Origin: Bacteroidota bacterium
GTDB lineage: Bacteria; Bacteroidota; Bacteroidia; 2-12-FULL-35-15
Assembly: GCA_947466965.1 (NCBI GenBank)
Contig: CANIFU010000010.1
Span: forward strand, 1 to 57,289
DNA length: 57,289 nt
Reading direction: 5' to 3'
Shown here: positions 33,988-43,400 of the stretch, in pieces
Numbering within the stretch: position 1 is the first letter of the stretch
Layout of the letters: each line of letters begins with the position of its first letter
Translations under genes and position numbers: made by a program
The notes under the pieces: model-generated
What the model saw: only the letters and a program-made list of their open reading frames with translations
Database searches by the model: none
Told to the model about the DNA's origin: nothing

Positions 33988-35106
33988 TTATTTTTTATTG
34001 TATTTAAAATCGTGATTATTTTTAATAGATTTCAGTGTTTCGAAAATCAACTTAATTACATTCTCTACATCCTCTTTATGAACACTTTCAACCGTAGTAT
34101 GCATATAACGAAGGGGTAATGAAATTAATGCAGAGGGAACACCACCGATTGAGTATGCGAAAGCATCCGTATCAGTACCCGTTGCTCTTGATACTGCTGA
34201 TCGCTGAAAAGGAATTTTTTTGTTTACTGCAGCAGCGATAATTAATTTCAACAAATTATTTTGAACAGCAGGTCCATAGGTCAAAACAGGACCTTTACCA
34301 CATGCCAAATCTCCACTTGCTATTTTATTCATCATAGGAGATTGCGTATCGTGACAAACATCTGTAATAATAGCAACATTTGGTTTAATTGTATGCGTGA
34401 TCATTTCTGCTCCGCGCAAGCCAACTTCTTCCTGAACCGAATTGGTGATGTATAAACCAAAGGGGAGTTTTGTTTTACTTTCTTTAATCAATCTGGCAAC
34501 TTCTGCAATCATGAATCCGCCCACTCTATTATCTAATGCACGTCCAACATAATAACGATCATTCAAGACCATAAACTCATCTTCATAGGTAATAACACAA
34601 CCAACATGAATACCCAATTCCTCTATTTCTTTTTTTGTTGAACATCCACAATCAAGAAAAATATTTTTTAAAGAAGGGGGTTCTTCTTTTGAAGCATCTC
34701 GAACATGAATTGCGGGCCATCCAAAAACTGCTTTCACAATTCCTTTTTCTGTATGAATGTTTACACGCTTAGAAGGAGCAATCATGTGATCACTTCCACC
34801 ATTTCTTCTCAAGTAAATAAATCCATCGTTAGTGATATAATGAACAAACCAAGAGATCTCATCTGCATGGGCTTCAATCACTACTTTAAAATCCGCTTTG
34901 GGGTTAATAACTGCAACAGCTGTCCCATAATTATCTGTAAAATAATCGTCTGTATAGGGTTTAATATAATCCAACCAAAGTTTTTGTCCTTCACTTTCAA
35001 AACCTGTTGGAGAAGCATTGTTAAGATATGCCCTTAAAAAATCTAAGGATTTTGAATTCAAAATTGATTTGGATGCTTTTGTTTTTGACGTTGTTTTTTT
35101 TGCCAT
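33988..35106 (-). CDS. M42-family aminopeptidase
   Basis: The start at 35106 (MAKKTTSKTKASKS) avoids overlap with the upstream DUF885 gene; the frame is open 17 codons earlier. The 372-residue protein has the metal ligands and catalytic residues of M42 (TET-type) peptidases: VVIEAHADEISW near residue 75, RALDNRVGGFMIAEVA near 200, SVQEEVGLRGAEMI near 233, ITDVCHDTQ near 258, and GTDTDAFAYSIGGVPSALISLPLRYMHTTVE near 315. It degrades peptides from the N-terminus in the cytosol as a large oligomer. It is 23 bases downstream of the DUF885 gene. Confidence 0.93.
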   Translation of the reverse strand: MAKKTTSKTKASKSILNSKSLDFLRAYLNNASPTGFESEGQKLWLDYIKPYTDDYFTDNYGTAVAVINPKADFKVVIEAHADEISWFVHYITNDGFIYLRRNGGSDHMIAPSKRVNIHTEKGIVKAVFGWPAIHVRDASKEEPPSLKNIFLDCGCSTKKEIEELGIHVGCVITYEDEFMVLNDRYYVGRALDNRVGGFMIAEVARLIKESKTKLPFGLYITNSVQEEVGLRGAEMITHTIKPNVAIITDVCHDTQSPMMNKIASGDLACGKGPVLTYGPAVQNNLLKLIIAAAVNKKIPFQRSAVSRATGTDTDAFAYSIGGVPSALISLPLRYMHTTVESVHKEDVENVIKLIFETLKSIKNNHDFKYNKK

Positions 35107-35129
35107 AATCTTTATGTATTTAATGTGAA

Positions 35130-36974
35130 CTATTTTACGAGTTTCTTTTCTACCCATGCATTTACCATTTCTTCTAAAATATCCATTGGAACAGGACCGG
35201 ATGTTAAAACAACGTCGTGAAATTCTCGAATGTCAAAAGAATCGCCTAATTTCTTTTTAGCATTTTCACGGAGTTCAAGAATTTTGATCATTCCTATCTT
35301 ATAGCCGGTTGCTTGTGAAGGCCAAACAATGTAGCGCTCAATCTCTTTTTTATTATCACCAAGAGGATTCGGGGTGTTTTCTTTAAAGTAAGTCAATGCT
35401 TGTTCACGCGTCCATTTTTTACGATGAATTCCGGTATCTACAACTAACCTTGCAGCGCGAAACAATTCCATCGCTAATCTTCCAAAGTCGGAATAAGGAT
35501 CTTTATAAAAACCAATTTCCTTGGGTACCAATTCTGAATAAAGCGCCCAACCTTCGATATAAGCCGTGTTACCTCCATGCATTCTGAATTTCGGAATTCC
35601 TTTTAATTCCTGAGCAATGGCGATCTGCATGTGATGTCCGGGAATTCCTTCGTGGTAAGCCAATGCTTCCATCTGATAGATTGCCTGATCAGCCATATTA
35701 TAAAGATTAATGTAATAGGTTCCTGGGCGGGAACCATCAATTGCAGGATCTTCATAAAATGCACCACCTGCAGACTTTTCGCGAAATGCTTCTACTGGTT
35801 TCACCACAATATCAGCTTTCGGTTTTGTAAGAAACAACTTATCAAGTTCCTTTTTCATATCGTCAATAATCTGAACTGCTTTAACACGATAGGCCTCTTT
35901 CCCGGCAGCATCATTTGGATAATAAAATTGTTTGTCGTCACGCATAAAATCAAAAAAGGACTGCAGATTATCATTCTTGAAATTTACCTTTTTCATGATT
36001 TCTTTCATTTCCCCGTGAATACGAGCAACTTCTTTCAATCCAATTTCATGTATTTCATCGGCCGAAAGATTCGTAGTAGTTGTTTGTTTCAAAGCAGCAT
36101 CATAAAAAGCATCGCCTTGAGGCACCTTCCAGATCCCATCTTCCATTGTTGACTTTTTTTCCAGTTCAGCTAAATAAGAAATTAGTTTTTCATATGCAGG
36201 TTTAACAGAAGATAAAAGGGATCCGCAAGCATTTTGTATGAGTAGTTTTTTTTCAGCTTCACCAATGTCTTTTAAGGCATTTACTTTTTTTGTAAAATCA
36301 TCTAACAAAGGATTAGCAATTGAAGAATTATCAAATGGCTTTCCGCTAATCATACTTTTGCAATCGTTTAGTAAATAAGGAAAAACAAAATGAGGAGGAA
36401 TGATCTGTTGTGTTTCACGTAATTTTAAACCCTTTATTAATTGATCAAAAAGTTTATTAATACCTGATAACCTTTCAATATATGCTTCTGCATCACTTTT
36501 AGTATCAATCAAATGAACATTTATCAAAAATGTTGGTATATCTGCATGTAATCCGCCCATCTGGTTTACAGGATAATCATATAAATGCCATTTAAAATTT
36601 GCTATCTCATCAATACACGCTTTTTCGAATAACCGATAACTGATTTTTGTTTGCTCATCGAGTGCTTCAATAGAAAAATTTGTATGAAGTGAATCCAAAT
36701 TCAATTTAGTAATTTCCAATTCTTTCAATGAATTTTCCTCGCTAATATCGGGCCATTTACCGTAATCTTTTTTAATAGAAAACAAAGATTGCTGCATAGG
36801 ATCTCTATCTATTTGCGCATCAAATACCCGATCAAAAAAAGCGTTTGCCATTTTACTTTCTGCAACAATTTCGTCTTGCGAATAGCTTTTGTTTTTTGCA
36901 GATGACTCCTTTCCTGAACCACAAGAAGTAAGAGCCCCAGAAGCAATAAGTAAACTATAAACTATTTTTTTCAT
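35130..36974 (-). CDS. DUF885-family lipoprotein, probable metallopeptidase
   Basis: The 614-residue protein begins with a lipoprotein signal (MKKIVYSLLIASGALTSCGSG). The DUF885 domain fills the rest, with the conserved zinc-type motif ALAYHEGIPGHHMQIA near residue 440 and a downstream glutamate in YIEGWALYSELVPKE near 468. Further blocks are PGTYYINLYNM near 418, and WPSQATGYKIGMIKILELRE near 552. DUF885 proteins resemble thermolysin-like/M32 peptidases, but few have been characterised. It sits in an operon between the MFS transporter and the M42 aminopeptidase, which fits peptide use. Confidence 0.88.
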   Translation of the reverse strand: MKKIVYSLLIASGALTSCGSGKESSAKNKSYSQDEIVAESKMANAFFDRVFDAQIDRDPMQQSLFSIKKDYGKWPDISEENSLKELEITKLNLDSLHTNFSIEALDEQTKISYRLFEKACIDEIANFKWHLYDYPVNQMGGLHADIPTFLINVHLIDTKSDAEAYIERLSGINKLFDQLIKGLKLRETQQIIPPHFVFPYLLNDCKSMISGKPFDNSSIANPLLDDFTKKVNALKDIGEAEKKLLIQNACGSLLSSVKPAYEKLISYLAELEKKSTMEDGIWKVPQGDAFYDAALKQTTTTNLSADEIHEIGLKEVARIHGEMKEIMKKVNFKNDNLQSFFDFMRDDKQFYYPNDAAGKEAYRVKAVQIIDDMKKELDKLFLTKPKADIVVKPVEAFREKSAGGAFYEDPAIDGSRPGTYYINLYNMADQAIYQMEALAYHEGIPGHHMQIAIAQELKGIPKFRMHGGNTAYIEGWALYSELVPKEIGFYKDPYSDFGRLAMELFRAARLVVDTGIHRKKWTREQALTYFKENTPNPLGDNKKEIERYIVWPSQATGYKIGMIKILELRENAKKKLGDSFDIREFHDVVLTSGPVPMDILEEMVNAWVEKKLVK

Positions 36975-36983
36975 AATTGATAT

Positions 36984-38234
36984 TTATTTAAATGAATTGA
37001 CGGACGTAACGGTCCTGAAAAATAAAATTAAAATGATCCACCCCAAAATAATACAGAATGATGCAGTAGCAATTGGAAGATTAACATTTACAAGGTTGAT
37101 GTAACTCGCAACAATTGGAGGAATTGCCATTCCTAAAGATTGAATTGATTGATTAATTCCAAGTATTTGACCTTGCTCTCCTGGTCCGGCTTGTGAAGAA
37201 ACGAGAGAAGTAATATTGGGTTGCGTAAGACCCTGAAAAATAGCAACAAAAGGCAATACAAAAAATATGTATTTAACTTCCGATGGCAATAGTAACATTG
37301 GCAAAGCAATACCTAATGCCAATCCAGATACTTTAAGAATTTTTAGAGGGTCAAACTTTTTGGATAATGGTCTTTGTAATCCGCCTTGAGCTATAACGAT
37401 CCATATACCAATAAATGCAAAAATATCTGCAATTTCAGAAATTGAATAATTGAACTTACTAAATAAAAAAACTTGAAAGAATTGAGTAAAAAAATTAAAA
37501 CCGAATGTAAGAAGAAAAACAACTAAGAAGAGAATACGTAAATGTCTTAATTTAAAAGCTTTTCCGATATTATGAAATCCTGTAAAAAAACTTACAACAG
37601 TATTTCTTTTTTCAACTAATGTTTCCGGAAAAATGGTTAATACGAATAATAAATTCATTGCCGTTAGAATTGCAGCAAACCAAAAAGGTGTAGCAGCATT
37701 GAACCATGAAACAAGGGAAGGGTCAGCCAACTTTCCACCGATATAAGGACCTAAAATAAAGCCCAAACCAAATGCTGCACCAACCATACCAAAGTTTTTA
37801 GCTTTCGATTTTTCATCACTAGAATCAGATATTGCTGAAAGCGCAATGGAAATATTTCCACCTGTAAATCCATCTAATAAGCGACTAAAAAACAATAAAT
37901 AGATGTTTTGCTCCAATATTGCAGTCGCAAAAAGGATGTAGCCAATAAAAGTTCCGATTAATGAAATAAACAACAATTTTTTTCGGCCATAACGATCGGA
38001 TAAAGCACCTAACATAGGGGCCCCAAAAAATTGAGCGAAGGGATATGCAGAAATAAGAAAACCCAATAAGATTGTTCTTGTTTCTAATCTAAAATCAGCG
38101 GCAAGCATATTATGAAAGGGGTCCAGCAATAAGGGAGCTATTACAGGAATAACAATCCCAACCCCCAGCATATCAAGGAAAACAGTTAAAAATATCGTTA
38201 AAAGTGTTGATTTTTGAGTATTTAGTTGTCTCAT
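36984..38234 (-). CDS. MFS transporter, TetA-like (DHA1) group
   Basis: From the start at 38234 (MRQLNTQKSTLL) the protein has 416 residues and 12 predicted helices; the frame opens 11 codons earlier. The motif A loop GAPMLGALSDRYGRKKLLFISLIGT near residues 70-94 and helix-5 motif GAAFGLGFILGPYIGGKLAD near 150 mark the drug:H+ antiporter type. It may export a drug or metabolite, or serve peptide metabolism together with the DUF885 and M42 genes downstream, 9 and 23 bases apart. The substrate is unknown. Confidence 0.9.
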   Translation of the reverse strand: MRQLNTQKSTLLTIFLTVFLDMLGVGIVIPVIAPLLLDPFHNMLAADFRLETRTILLGFLISAYPFAQFFGAPMLGALSDRYGRKKLLFISLIGTFIGYILFATAILEQNIYLLFFSRLLDGFTGGNISIALSAISDSSDEKSKAKNFGMVGAAFGLGFILGPYIGGKLADPSLVSWFNAATPFWFAAILTAMNLLFVLTIFPETLVEKRNTVVSFFTGFHNIGKAFKLRHLRILFLVVFLLTFGFNFFTQFFQVFLFSKFNYSISEIADIFAFIGIWIVIAQGGLQRPLSKKFDPLKILKVSGLALGIALPMLLLPSEVKYIFFVLPFVAIFQGLTQPNITSLVSSQAGPGEQGQILGINQSIQSLGMAIPPIVASYINLVNVNLPIATASFCIILGWIILILFFRTVTSVNSFK

Positions 38235-38375
38235 GAGATTCAAAAAAATAAGTACAAACTTAACCAATTTGTTTGGTTTAATGACATAACTTTTTGAATT
38301 ATATTTTGAAAGAATTGGAGCTTTTTTGTATCAAAAATTTTTTTTATATTTAACGTATTCTAAATTGATAAAAAA

Positions 38376-39437
38376 ATGAATATTAAGAAATTAATTTTGG
38401 GTCTGCTTTGCTCCCTCGCAATTCAAACCATAATCAAGGCTCAGACGGATAGCATTATTAAAGCAAAAATTCTGGACGATGGTTCTCAAGATGCAGAAAA
38501 ATTTTACAATAGCGGAATCTCAAATTTTGCGAATAAAAATTTCAGTGACGCATTGAATGATTTCAATCAGGCTATTTCCTTAAAACCAGATTTCGAAAGA
38601 GCTTATTACAACAGAGGAACTACAAAATTTGAAATGAAGGATTACAATGGTGCAATTGCTGATTTTGACAAATCACTTACTATCAATGAAACAGCCGATA
38701 GTTATTTTAGTAGAGGCCAATCGAAATATGCTTTGAATAAAAAGGATGAAGCGCTGGCTGATTACACGAAAACTACTGAAATAAAAGCAGATTATGCTCA
38801 AGCTTACTATTATCGTGGTGGAATAAAATTCGAAAATGCTGACTATAAAGCTGCTATTGAAGACTTCACAAAAGCTATAACTATCAAACCTGATTATGCT
38901 TATGCATATAACGATAGAGGAAGCGCTAAGCGGCAAATGGATGATATCAATGGCGCTATATCCGATTATAATAAAGCTTTGGTAGCTAATTCTGAATTGG
39001 CATTTACATTGAATAATCTAGCTAGTGTAAAACGTAAACAAGGTGATTTTAAAGGTGCGATAAATGATTACACAGATGCAATCAATCAAAAAAAAGATTA
39101 CTATGTAGCATACAATAACCGTGGAAGCGCGAAACTGGACAATGGAGATTTTGAGGGAGCAATTGATGACTTCACGAAGGCAATACAAATGAAAGCTGAT
39201 TATTCATTTGCTTTTAATAACCGCGCAGTTGCAAAATATAAATTAAAAGATTACAAAGGTAGTATTGAAGATTGCTCTAAAGCTATTCAATTAAATACGT
39301 CATATGGCTATGCTTATTTAAACAGAGGCATTGCCAAAGAAATGATTCGTGATAACTCCGGTGCTTGTTCTGATTGGAAAAAAGCAGTTGAATTAGGGGT
39401 TGAGTCAGCAAAAAATTACTCAGGCGATTGTAAATAA
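38376..39437 (+). CDS. Secreted TPR-repeat protein
   Basis: A signal peptide (MNIKKLILGLLCSLAIQTIIKAQ) precedes eight tandem 34-residue TPR units, starting near AEKFYNSGISNFANKNFSDALNDFNQAISLKPDFERAYY at residue 39 and continuing to about 345. Most units share the core AYNNRGSAKxxxxDxxGAIxDxxKAI. Such solenoids hold protein partners in the periplasm. The gene lies 39 bases upstream of a PorE-like OmpA gene with its own TPR region, so a shared envelope complex is possible but unproven. Confidence 0.88.
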   Translation: MNIKKLILGLLCSLAIQTIIKAQTDSIIKAKILDDGSQDAEKFYNSGISNFANKNFSDALNDFNQAISLKPDFERAYYNRGTTKFEMKDYNGAIADFDKSLTINETADSYFSRGQSKYALNKKDEALADYTKTTEIKADYAQAYYYRGGIKFENADYKAAIEDFTKAITIKPDYAYAYNDRGSAKRQMDDINGAISDYNKALVANSELAFTLNNLASVKRKQGDFKGAINDYTDAINQKKDYYVAYNNRGSAKLDNGDFEGAIDDFTKAIQMKADYSFAFNNRAVAKYKLKDYKGSIEDCSKAIQLNTSYGYAYLNRGIAKEMIRDNSGACSDWKKAVELGVESAKNYSGDCK

Positions 39438-39476
39438 AATAACAATTGAGGTTTACTAATGAAAAGAAAGTTAAAG

Positions 39477-41534
39477 ATGAAAAAAATAATTACAGTACTA
39501 GTATTTATTATTACAGCAAATACCTTTGCTCAAAACATTGAGTTTATAAAAGATAATTTCAAAGACAATAAAGAGGAATTAAAAGAAGCGAAAAAAAACA
39601 TCGAAAAAGGAGATGAACTTTTTGCACTTGCCACTATTTTTTACAAACAAGCACTAGACCCTTATTATCTTGCCGCTCAAAAATTTAACCCTAACAATGC
39701 TTTATTGAATTACAAAATTGGCAAGTGCTATTTATATTCTAACTACAAATTAAAATCTATTCCCTATCTGGAAAAAGCACTCGAATTAAACCCTACAGTT
39801 GATCCACAGATTCAGTATTTATTAGGAAAAGCATATCATCTAAATATGGAATTTGATAAAGCTATCAAAGCGTTTCAATCGTTCCAACAAACATTAAAGG
39901 GAGAAGAATTAGCCTTACTTATGGCTGACGTAAATGTTCATATCAGCCAATGTTTAACTGGTAAAGAAATGGTAAAAAATCCAGTTCGTGTATTTATTGA
40001 TAACGTTGGTACTGAAATAAATTCACAGTTTCCCGATTATAGTCCAGTAATTTCTGCAGACGAATCGGTTATGCTATTTACTTCAAGAAGAACAAATAGC
40101 ACTGGTGGGAAAATAGATCCGGAGATTAATGAAAATTATGAAGATATTTATATTTCCACTAGTAAAAATGGGAAATGGTCTCCTGCTATAAACATGGGCT
40201 CACCTATTAATACAGACAACCATGATGCGAATTCCGGACTATCTGCTGACGGGCAAAAGTTTCTAATTTATATAGGCAACAATAATGGCGACCTTTATGA
40301 ATCAGAATTAAAAGGAGACAAATGGAGCAAACCGGATCACATGAATAAAAATATAAATACTTCATACCATGAATCATCCGCTTGTTATAGTCCTGATGGT
40401 AAATCAGTGTATTTTGTAACGGATAAGCCTGAAGGTGGACTAGGTGACAGGGATATTTATATTTCAAATAAAGATGAAAAAGGAAAATGGGGCAAAGCAA
40501 TAAATCTGGGACCAATAATCAATACGCAATATGGTGAAGAAGGTGTATTTATTCACCCTGATGGAAAAACCCTATACTTTAGTTCGCAAGGACACAAAAG
40601 TATGGGGGGCTATGATATTTTCAAATCGGTTTTTAACGCAGAGACAAATGCATGGAGTGAACCTGAAAATATAGGTTATCCTGTAAATACACCGGATGAT
40701 GATGTTTTCTTTGTGACTTCTGCTAGTGGGAAACATGGATATTATGCATCATTTAATGCAACTGGTTACGGAGAAAAAGATATTTATATGGTAACTTTTT
40801 TAGGACTAGAAAAACAAATGATCCAGAATAATGAAGACAACCTATTAGCGAGTAAAGCAGCACCTGTGAAAGAAACAGTTATTGCACCGATAATGGTAAT
40901 AAAAGAAGCACAATTAACAATTTTAAAAGGTGTAATCACTGATGAATTAACGAAGCAACCATTAGAAGCAACCATTGAAATTGTAGACAATTTAAAGAAT
41001 CAGGTAATAGCAAGTTTTACTTCAAATAGTTTAACAGGTAAATACTTAGTTTCATTGCCAGCTGGAAGAAACTATGGTATCGCTGTAAAAAAAGAAAATT
41101 ATTTGTTTCATTCCGAAAACTTTGACATCCCAAATACTGCTGCTTATCAAGAAGTTGTAAAAGATATCGCATTGAAAAACATTGCTGTTGGAAGCAAAAT
41201 AATTTTAAAAAACATATTCTTTGATTTTGACAAAGCAACACTTCGACCAGAATCAACAAATGAATTGGAGCGTTTGACAAAATTATTAAATGATGTAGCT
41301 ACCTTAAAAATTGAAATTTCTGGACACACCGATTCAAAAGGAGCAGATGAATATAATAAATCACTTTCTAACAATCGTGCAAAAGCTGTTCTAGATTATT
41401 TGGTGAAAGCTGGTATTGCTTCTGGTCGTTTAACTTCTGTTGGTTTCGGAGAAGAACAACCTATAGCTCCGAATGATACTGACGACGGTCGTCAATTAAA
41501 CAGAAGAACAGAGTTTAAAATTTTAAGTAAATAA
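39477..41534 (+). CDS. PorE-like OmpA protein (TPR, PD40 propeller, CRD, OmpA_C)
   Basis: The start at 39477 (MKKIITVLVFIITANTFAQ) gives a signal peptide; the frame opens six codons earlier. The 685-residue protein has TPRs at about 25-150, a PD40/WD40-like propeller at about 185-435 (FPDYSPVISADESVMLFTSRR, ESSACYSPDGKSVYFVTDK), a carboxypeptidase-regulatory-like beta sandwich near 485-565, and an OmpA C-terminal peptidoglycan-binding domain (FFDFDKATLRPES, ISGHTDSKGADEYN). This order matches PorE, which anchors T9SS to peptidoglycan in Porphyromonas. Similar proteins occur in several copies per genome, so the T9SS role is inferred. Confidence 0.85.
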   Translation: MKKIITVLVFIITANTFAQNIEFIKDNFKDNKEELKEAKKNIEKGDELFALATIFYKQALDPYYLAAQKFNPNNALLNYKIGKCYLYSNYKLKSIPYLEKALELNPTVDPQIQYLLGKAYHLNMEFDKAIKAFQSFQQTLKGEELALLMADVNVHISQCLTGKEMVKNPVRVFIDNVGTEINSQFPDYSPVISADESVMLFTSRRTNSTGGKIDPEINENYEDIYISTSKNGKWSPAINMGSPINTDNHDANSGLSADGQKFLIYIGNNNGDLYESELKGDKWSKPDHMNKNINTSYHESSACYSPDGKSVYFVTDKPEGGLGDRDIYISNKDEKGKWGKAINLGPIINTQYGEEGVFIHPDGKTLYFSSQGHKSMGGYDIFKSVFNAETNAWSEPENIGYPVNTPDDDVFFVTSASGKHGYYASFNATGYGEKDIYMVTFLGLEKQMIQNNEDNLLASKAAPVKETVIAPIMVIKEAQLTILKGVITDELTKQPLEATIEIVDNLKNQVIASFTSNSLTGKYLVSLPAGRNYGIAVKKENYLFHSENFDIPNTAAYQEVVKDIALKNIAVGSKIILKNIFFDFDKATLRPESTNELERLTKLLNDVATLKIEISGHTDSKGADEYNKSLSNNRAKAVLDYLVKAGIASGRLTSVGFGEEQPIAPNDTDDGRQLNRRTEFKILSK

Positions 41535-41593
41535 TCTAACTTATAAATTAGATTATTAAAAATAAAATATAATCCGTCAATACGAACCAAAGG

Positions 41594-41632
41594 AAGCAAT
41601 CACAAAAAGAATAAAAAAGTGATTGCTTTTTT
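41594..41632 (+). terminator. Rho-independent terminator after PorE-like gene
   Basis: A perfect 10-bp stem (41594-41603 with 41619-41628) with a 15-base A-rich loop is followed by T residues. It separates the TPR/PorE pair from mnmD. Confidence 0.85.
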
Positions 41633-41669
41633 ACATGATAGCTTCTGAATCATAAATATATATTAACAA

Positions 41670-42359
41670 ATGCAACGCACTCTTATTACCACTGCTGATG
41701 GTTCTCATTCTATATATGTAAATGATCTTGATGAAAATTATCATTCTATTCACGGAGCCATTCAGGAATCAAAGCATGTATTTATACAAACAGGATTAAA
41801 ACACAAGAACTCTAAAAGCAATGCTACCATAAATATTTTGGAAATTGGATTTGGGACAGGTTTAAATGCAATTCTTACTTTATTGGAAGCAAAAAAAATG
41901 AATCTATCCATTAATTATACATCTCTAGAAGCTTTTCCTTTAGAAAAAGAGTTAGTGAATGTATTAAATTACATTTCACTTATTAGCGAAACCGAAAATA
42001 TTGAAGAACAAGAATTGCGAGGAATATTCAATCAGCTTCACGATTGTACATGGGAAAAAGAAAATGAAATTAAAAACTATTTTACTTTAGTAAAAATTAA
42101 AAATAAATTACAAGATGTTACGTTCAATAGTAAATTTGACCTCATCTATTTTGATGCTTTTGGGCCACGCGTTCAACCTGAAATGTGGACTGAAGCATTG
42201 TTTATGAAAATATTTGCTGCAATGAATGAGCAAGGTTGTCTAGTTACTTATTGTGCGAAAGGAGAAGTAAAGCGAACATTAAAAAAAGTGGGCTTTGTTG
42301 TTGAAACACTTCCCGGTCCTCCTAGAAAAAGAGAAATGGTAAGATGTACAAAATTATAA
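41670..42359 (+). CDS. mnmD: tRNA 5-methylaminomethyl-2-thiouridine(34) methyltransferase MnmD
   Basis: The 229-residue protein is a stand-alone MnmD, the SAM-dependent half of E. coli MnmC, which makes the last methylation of wobble uridine 34. Landmarks are the N-terminal TTADGSHSIYVNDLDENYHSIHGAIQES, SAM-binding ILEIGFGTGLNAILTLLEA near residue 55, LIYFDAFGPRVQPEMWTEALF near 157, and TYCAKGEVKRTLKKVGFVVETLPGPPRKREM near 194. The FAD-dependent MnmC oxidase half is absent, as in many Bacteroidota. A Nudix gene follows after 16 bases. Confidence 0.93.
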   Translation: MQRTLITTADGSHSIYVNDLDENYHSIHGAIQESKHVFIQTGLKHKNSKSNATINILEIGFGTGLNAILTLLEAKKMNLSINYTSLEAFPLEKELVNVLNYISLISETENIEEQELRGIFNQLHDCTWEKENEIKNYFTLVKIKNKLQDVTFNSKFDLIYFDAFGPRVQPEMWTEALFMKIFAAMNEQGCLVTYCAKGEVKRTLKKVGFVVETLPGPPRKREMVRCTKL

Positions 42360-42375
42360 TTCAAGATTAGAAAAT

Positions 42376-42834
42376 ATGCAAATCAACAAATTCAACATTC
42401 GTGTTTACGGCATTTTGATAAACGAAAAAGATCAACTACTTATTACGGATGAATTGATAAAGGGGCAAAAAATAACAAAATTTCCGGGAGGAGGGCTTGA
42501 ATTTGGTGAAGGAACAATCGATTGTATCAAAAGAGAATTTATTGAGGAAACGAACAATGAGATTGATGTTGTTGAACACTTTTATACGACCGACTTTTTT
42601 CAGGAATCTGCTTATAATAAGGAACATCAAATGCTAAGTATTTACTATTTTGTAAAGCCTCTTTCAGTTTTTGAGATCACAACAACCGAGAAAATATTCG
42701 ATTTTACAAATGACACGCAGTATGCACAAACATTTCGTTGGATAAACATGGTCGATATTTCAGAAAATGATTTCACACTACCAATCGACAAAATAGTAGG
42801 AAAGCGCCTCAAGAAAATAAGAAAAAGGCAATAA
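42376..42834 (+). CDS. Nudix hydrolase
   Basis: The 152-residue protein has a complete Nudix box, GGGLEFGEGTIDCIKREFIEET near residues 36-57, matching GX5EX7REUXEEXGU apart from the final residues (ETN instead of EXG). Nudix enzymes hydrolyse a nucleoside diphosphate linked to another moiety. The substrate is not predicted. The C-terminal basic tail (KRLKKIRKRQ) is unusual for small Nudix proteins. It lies 16 bases after mnmD and is probably co-transcribed. Confidence 0.88.
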   Translation: MQINKFNIRVYGILINEKDQLLITDELIKGQKITKFPGGGLEFGEGTIDCIKREFIEETNNEIDVVEHFYTTDFFQESAYNKEHQMLSIYYFVKPLSVFEITTTEKIFDFTNDTQYAQTFRWINMVDISENDFTLPIDKIVGKRLKKIRKRQ

Positions 42835-42868
42835 AAAAATAAAAGTAGTTGAGAAAACGAATTGAATT

Positions 42869-43264
42869 TTAATTTAAACGAAGCGGAACAATAAGTTCAA
42901 ATTCGGGAATAGCAACATAAAAAAGTGCTTTATCTACTTTTCGTTCCATCAGATAGCGTCCACTCATTTTTCCAATATCCGTAGTCAGGCTGCAAGCCGA
43001 TTCATATTCAAAAATCTCCCCAGGCTCTAATACAGGCTGTTCTCCAACCACTCCTTCACCATCCACTTCACTATGTTCGCTGCTGGAATCATAGATATCC
43101 CAATGACGTGCGATGAGCTGAACAGTATAATCGCTATTGTTTTCAATAGTAATTTGATATGAAAAAAGAAAATGACGATGTTCAGCAACCGAATGTTCAC
43201 GTTGAAACTGAGTTTCAACACTTATCTTAATACCTTGAGTTACTTTATTAGTAGGTGTTCCCAT
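42869..43264 (-). CDS. apaG: ApaG-family protein
   Basis: The 131-residue protein fits ApaG, a small fibronectin-type III beta sandwich: VTQGIKISVETQFQREHS near the N-terminus, HFLFSYQITIENNSDYTVQLIARHWDIYDSS, the GVVGEQPVLEPGEIFEYESACSLTTDIGKMSGRYLM block, and a final FELIVPLRLN. ApaG was linked to Co2+/Mg2+ resistance in enterobacteria, and homologous domains occur in F-box proteins; the molecular role is unresolved. The gene lies at the end of a minus-strand run after Plug. Confidence 0.92.
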   Translation of the reverse strand: MGTPTNKVTQGIKISVETQFQREHSVAEHRHFLFSYQITIENNSDYTVQLIARHWDIYDSSSEHSEVDGEGVVGEQPVLEPGEIFEYESACSLTTDIGKMSGRYLMERKVDKALFYVAIPEFELIVPLRLN

Positions 43265-43400
43265 AACATAGTATTTTAAAATGTTTGGATTAACAATTTA
43301 CAATATTAAACAAATCCTATAAGTACAAACAATTAAATCATCAAAAAGTTTTCAAAAGAAAATAATTTCACCTGGTAAATCCAAAAAATATTGCATTATA

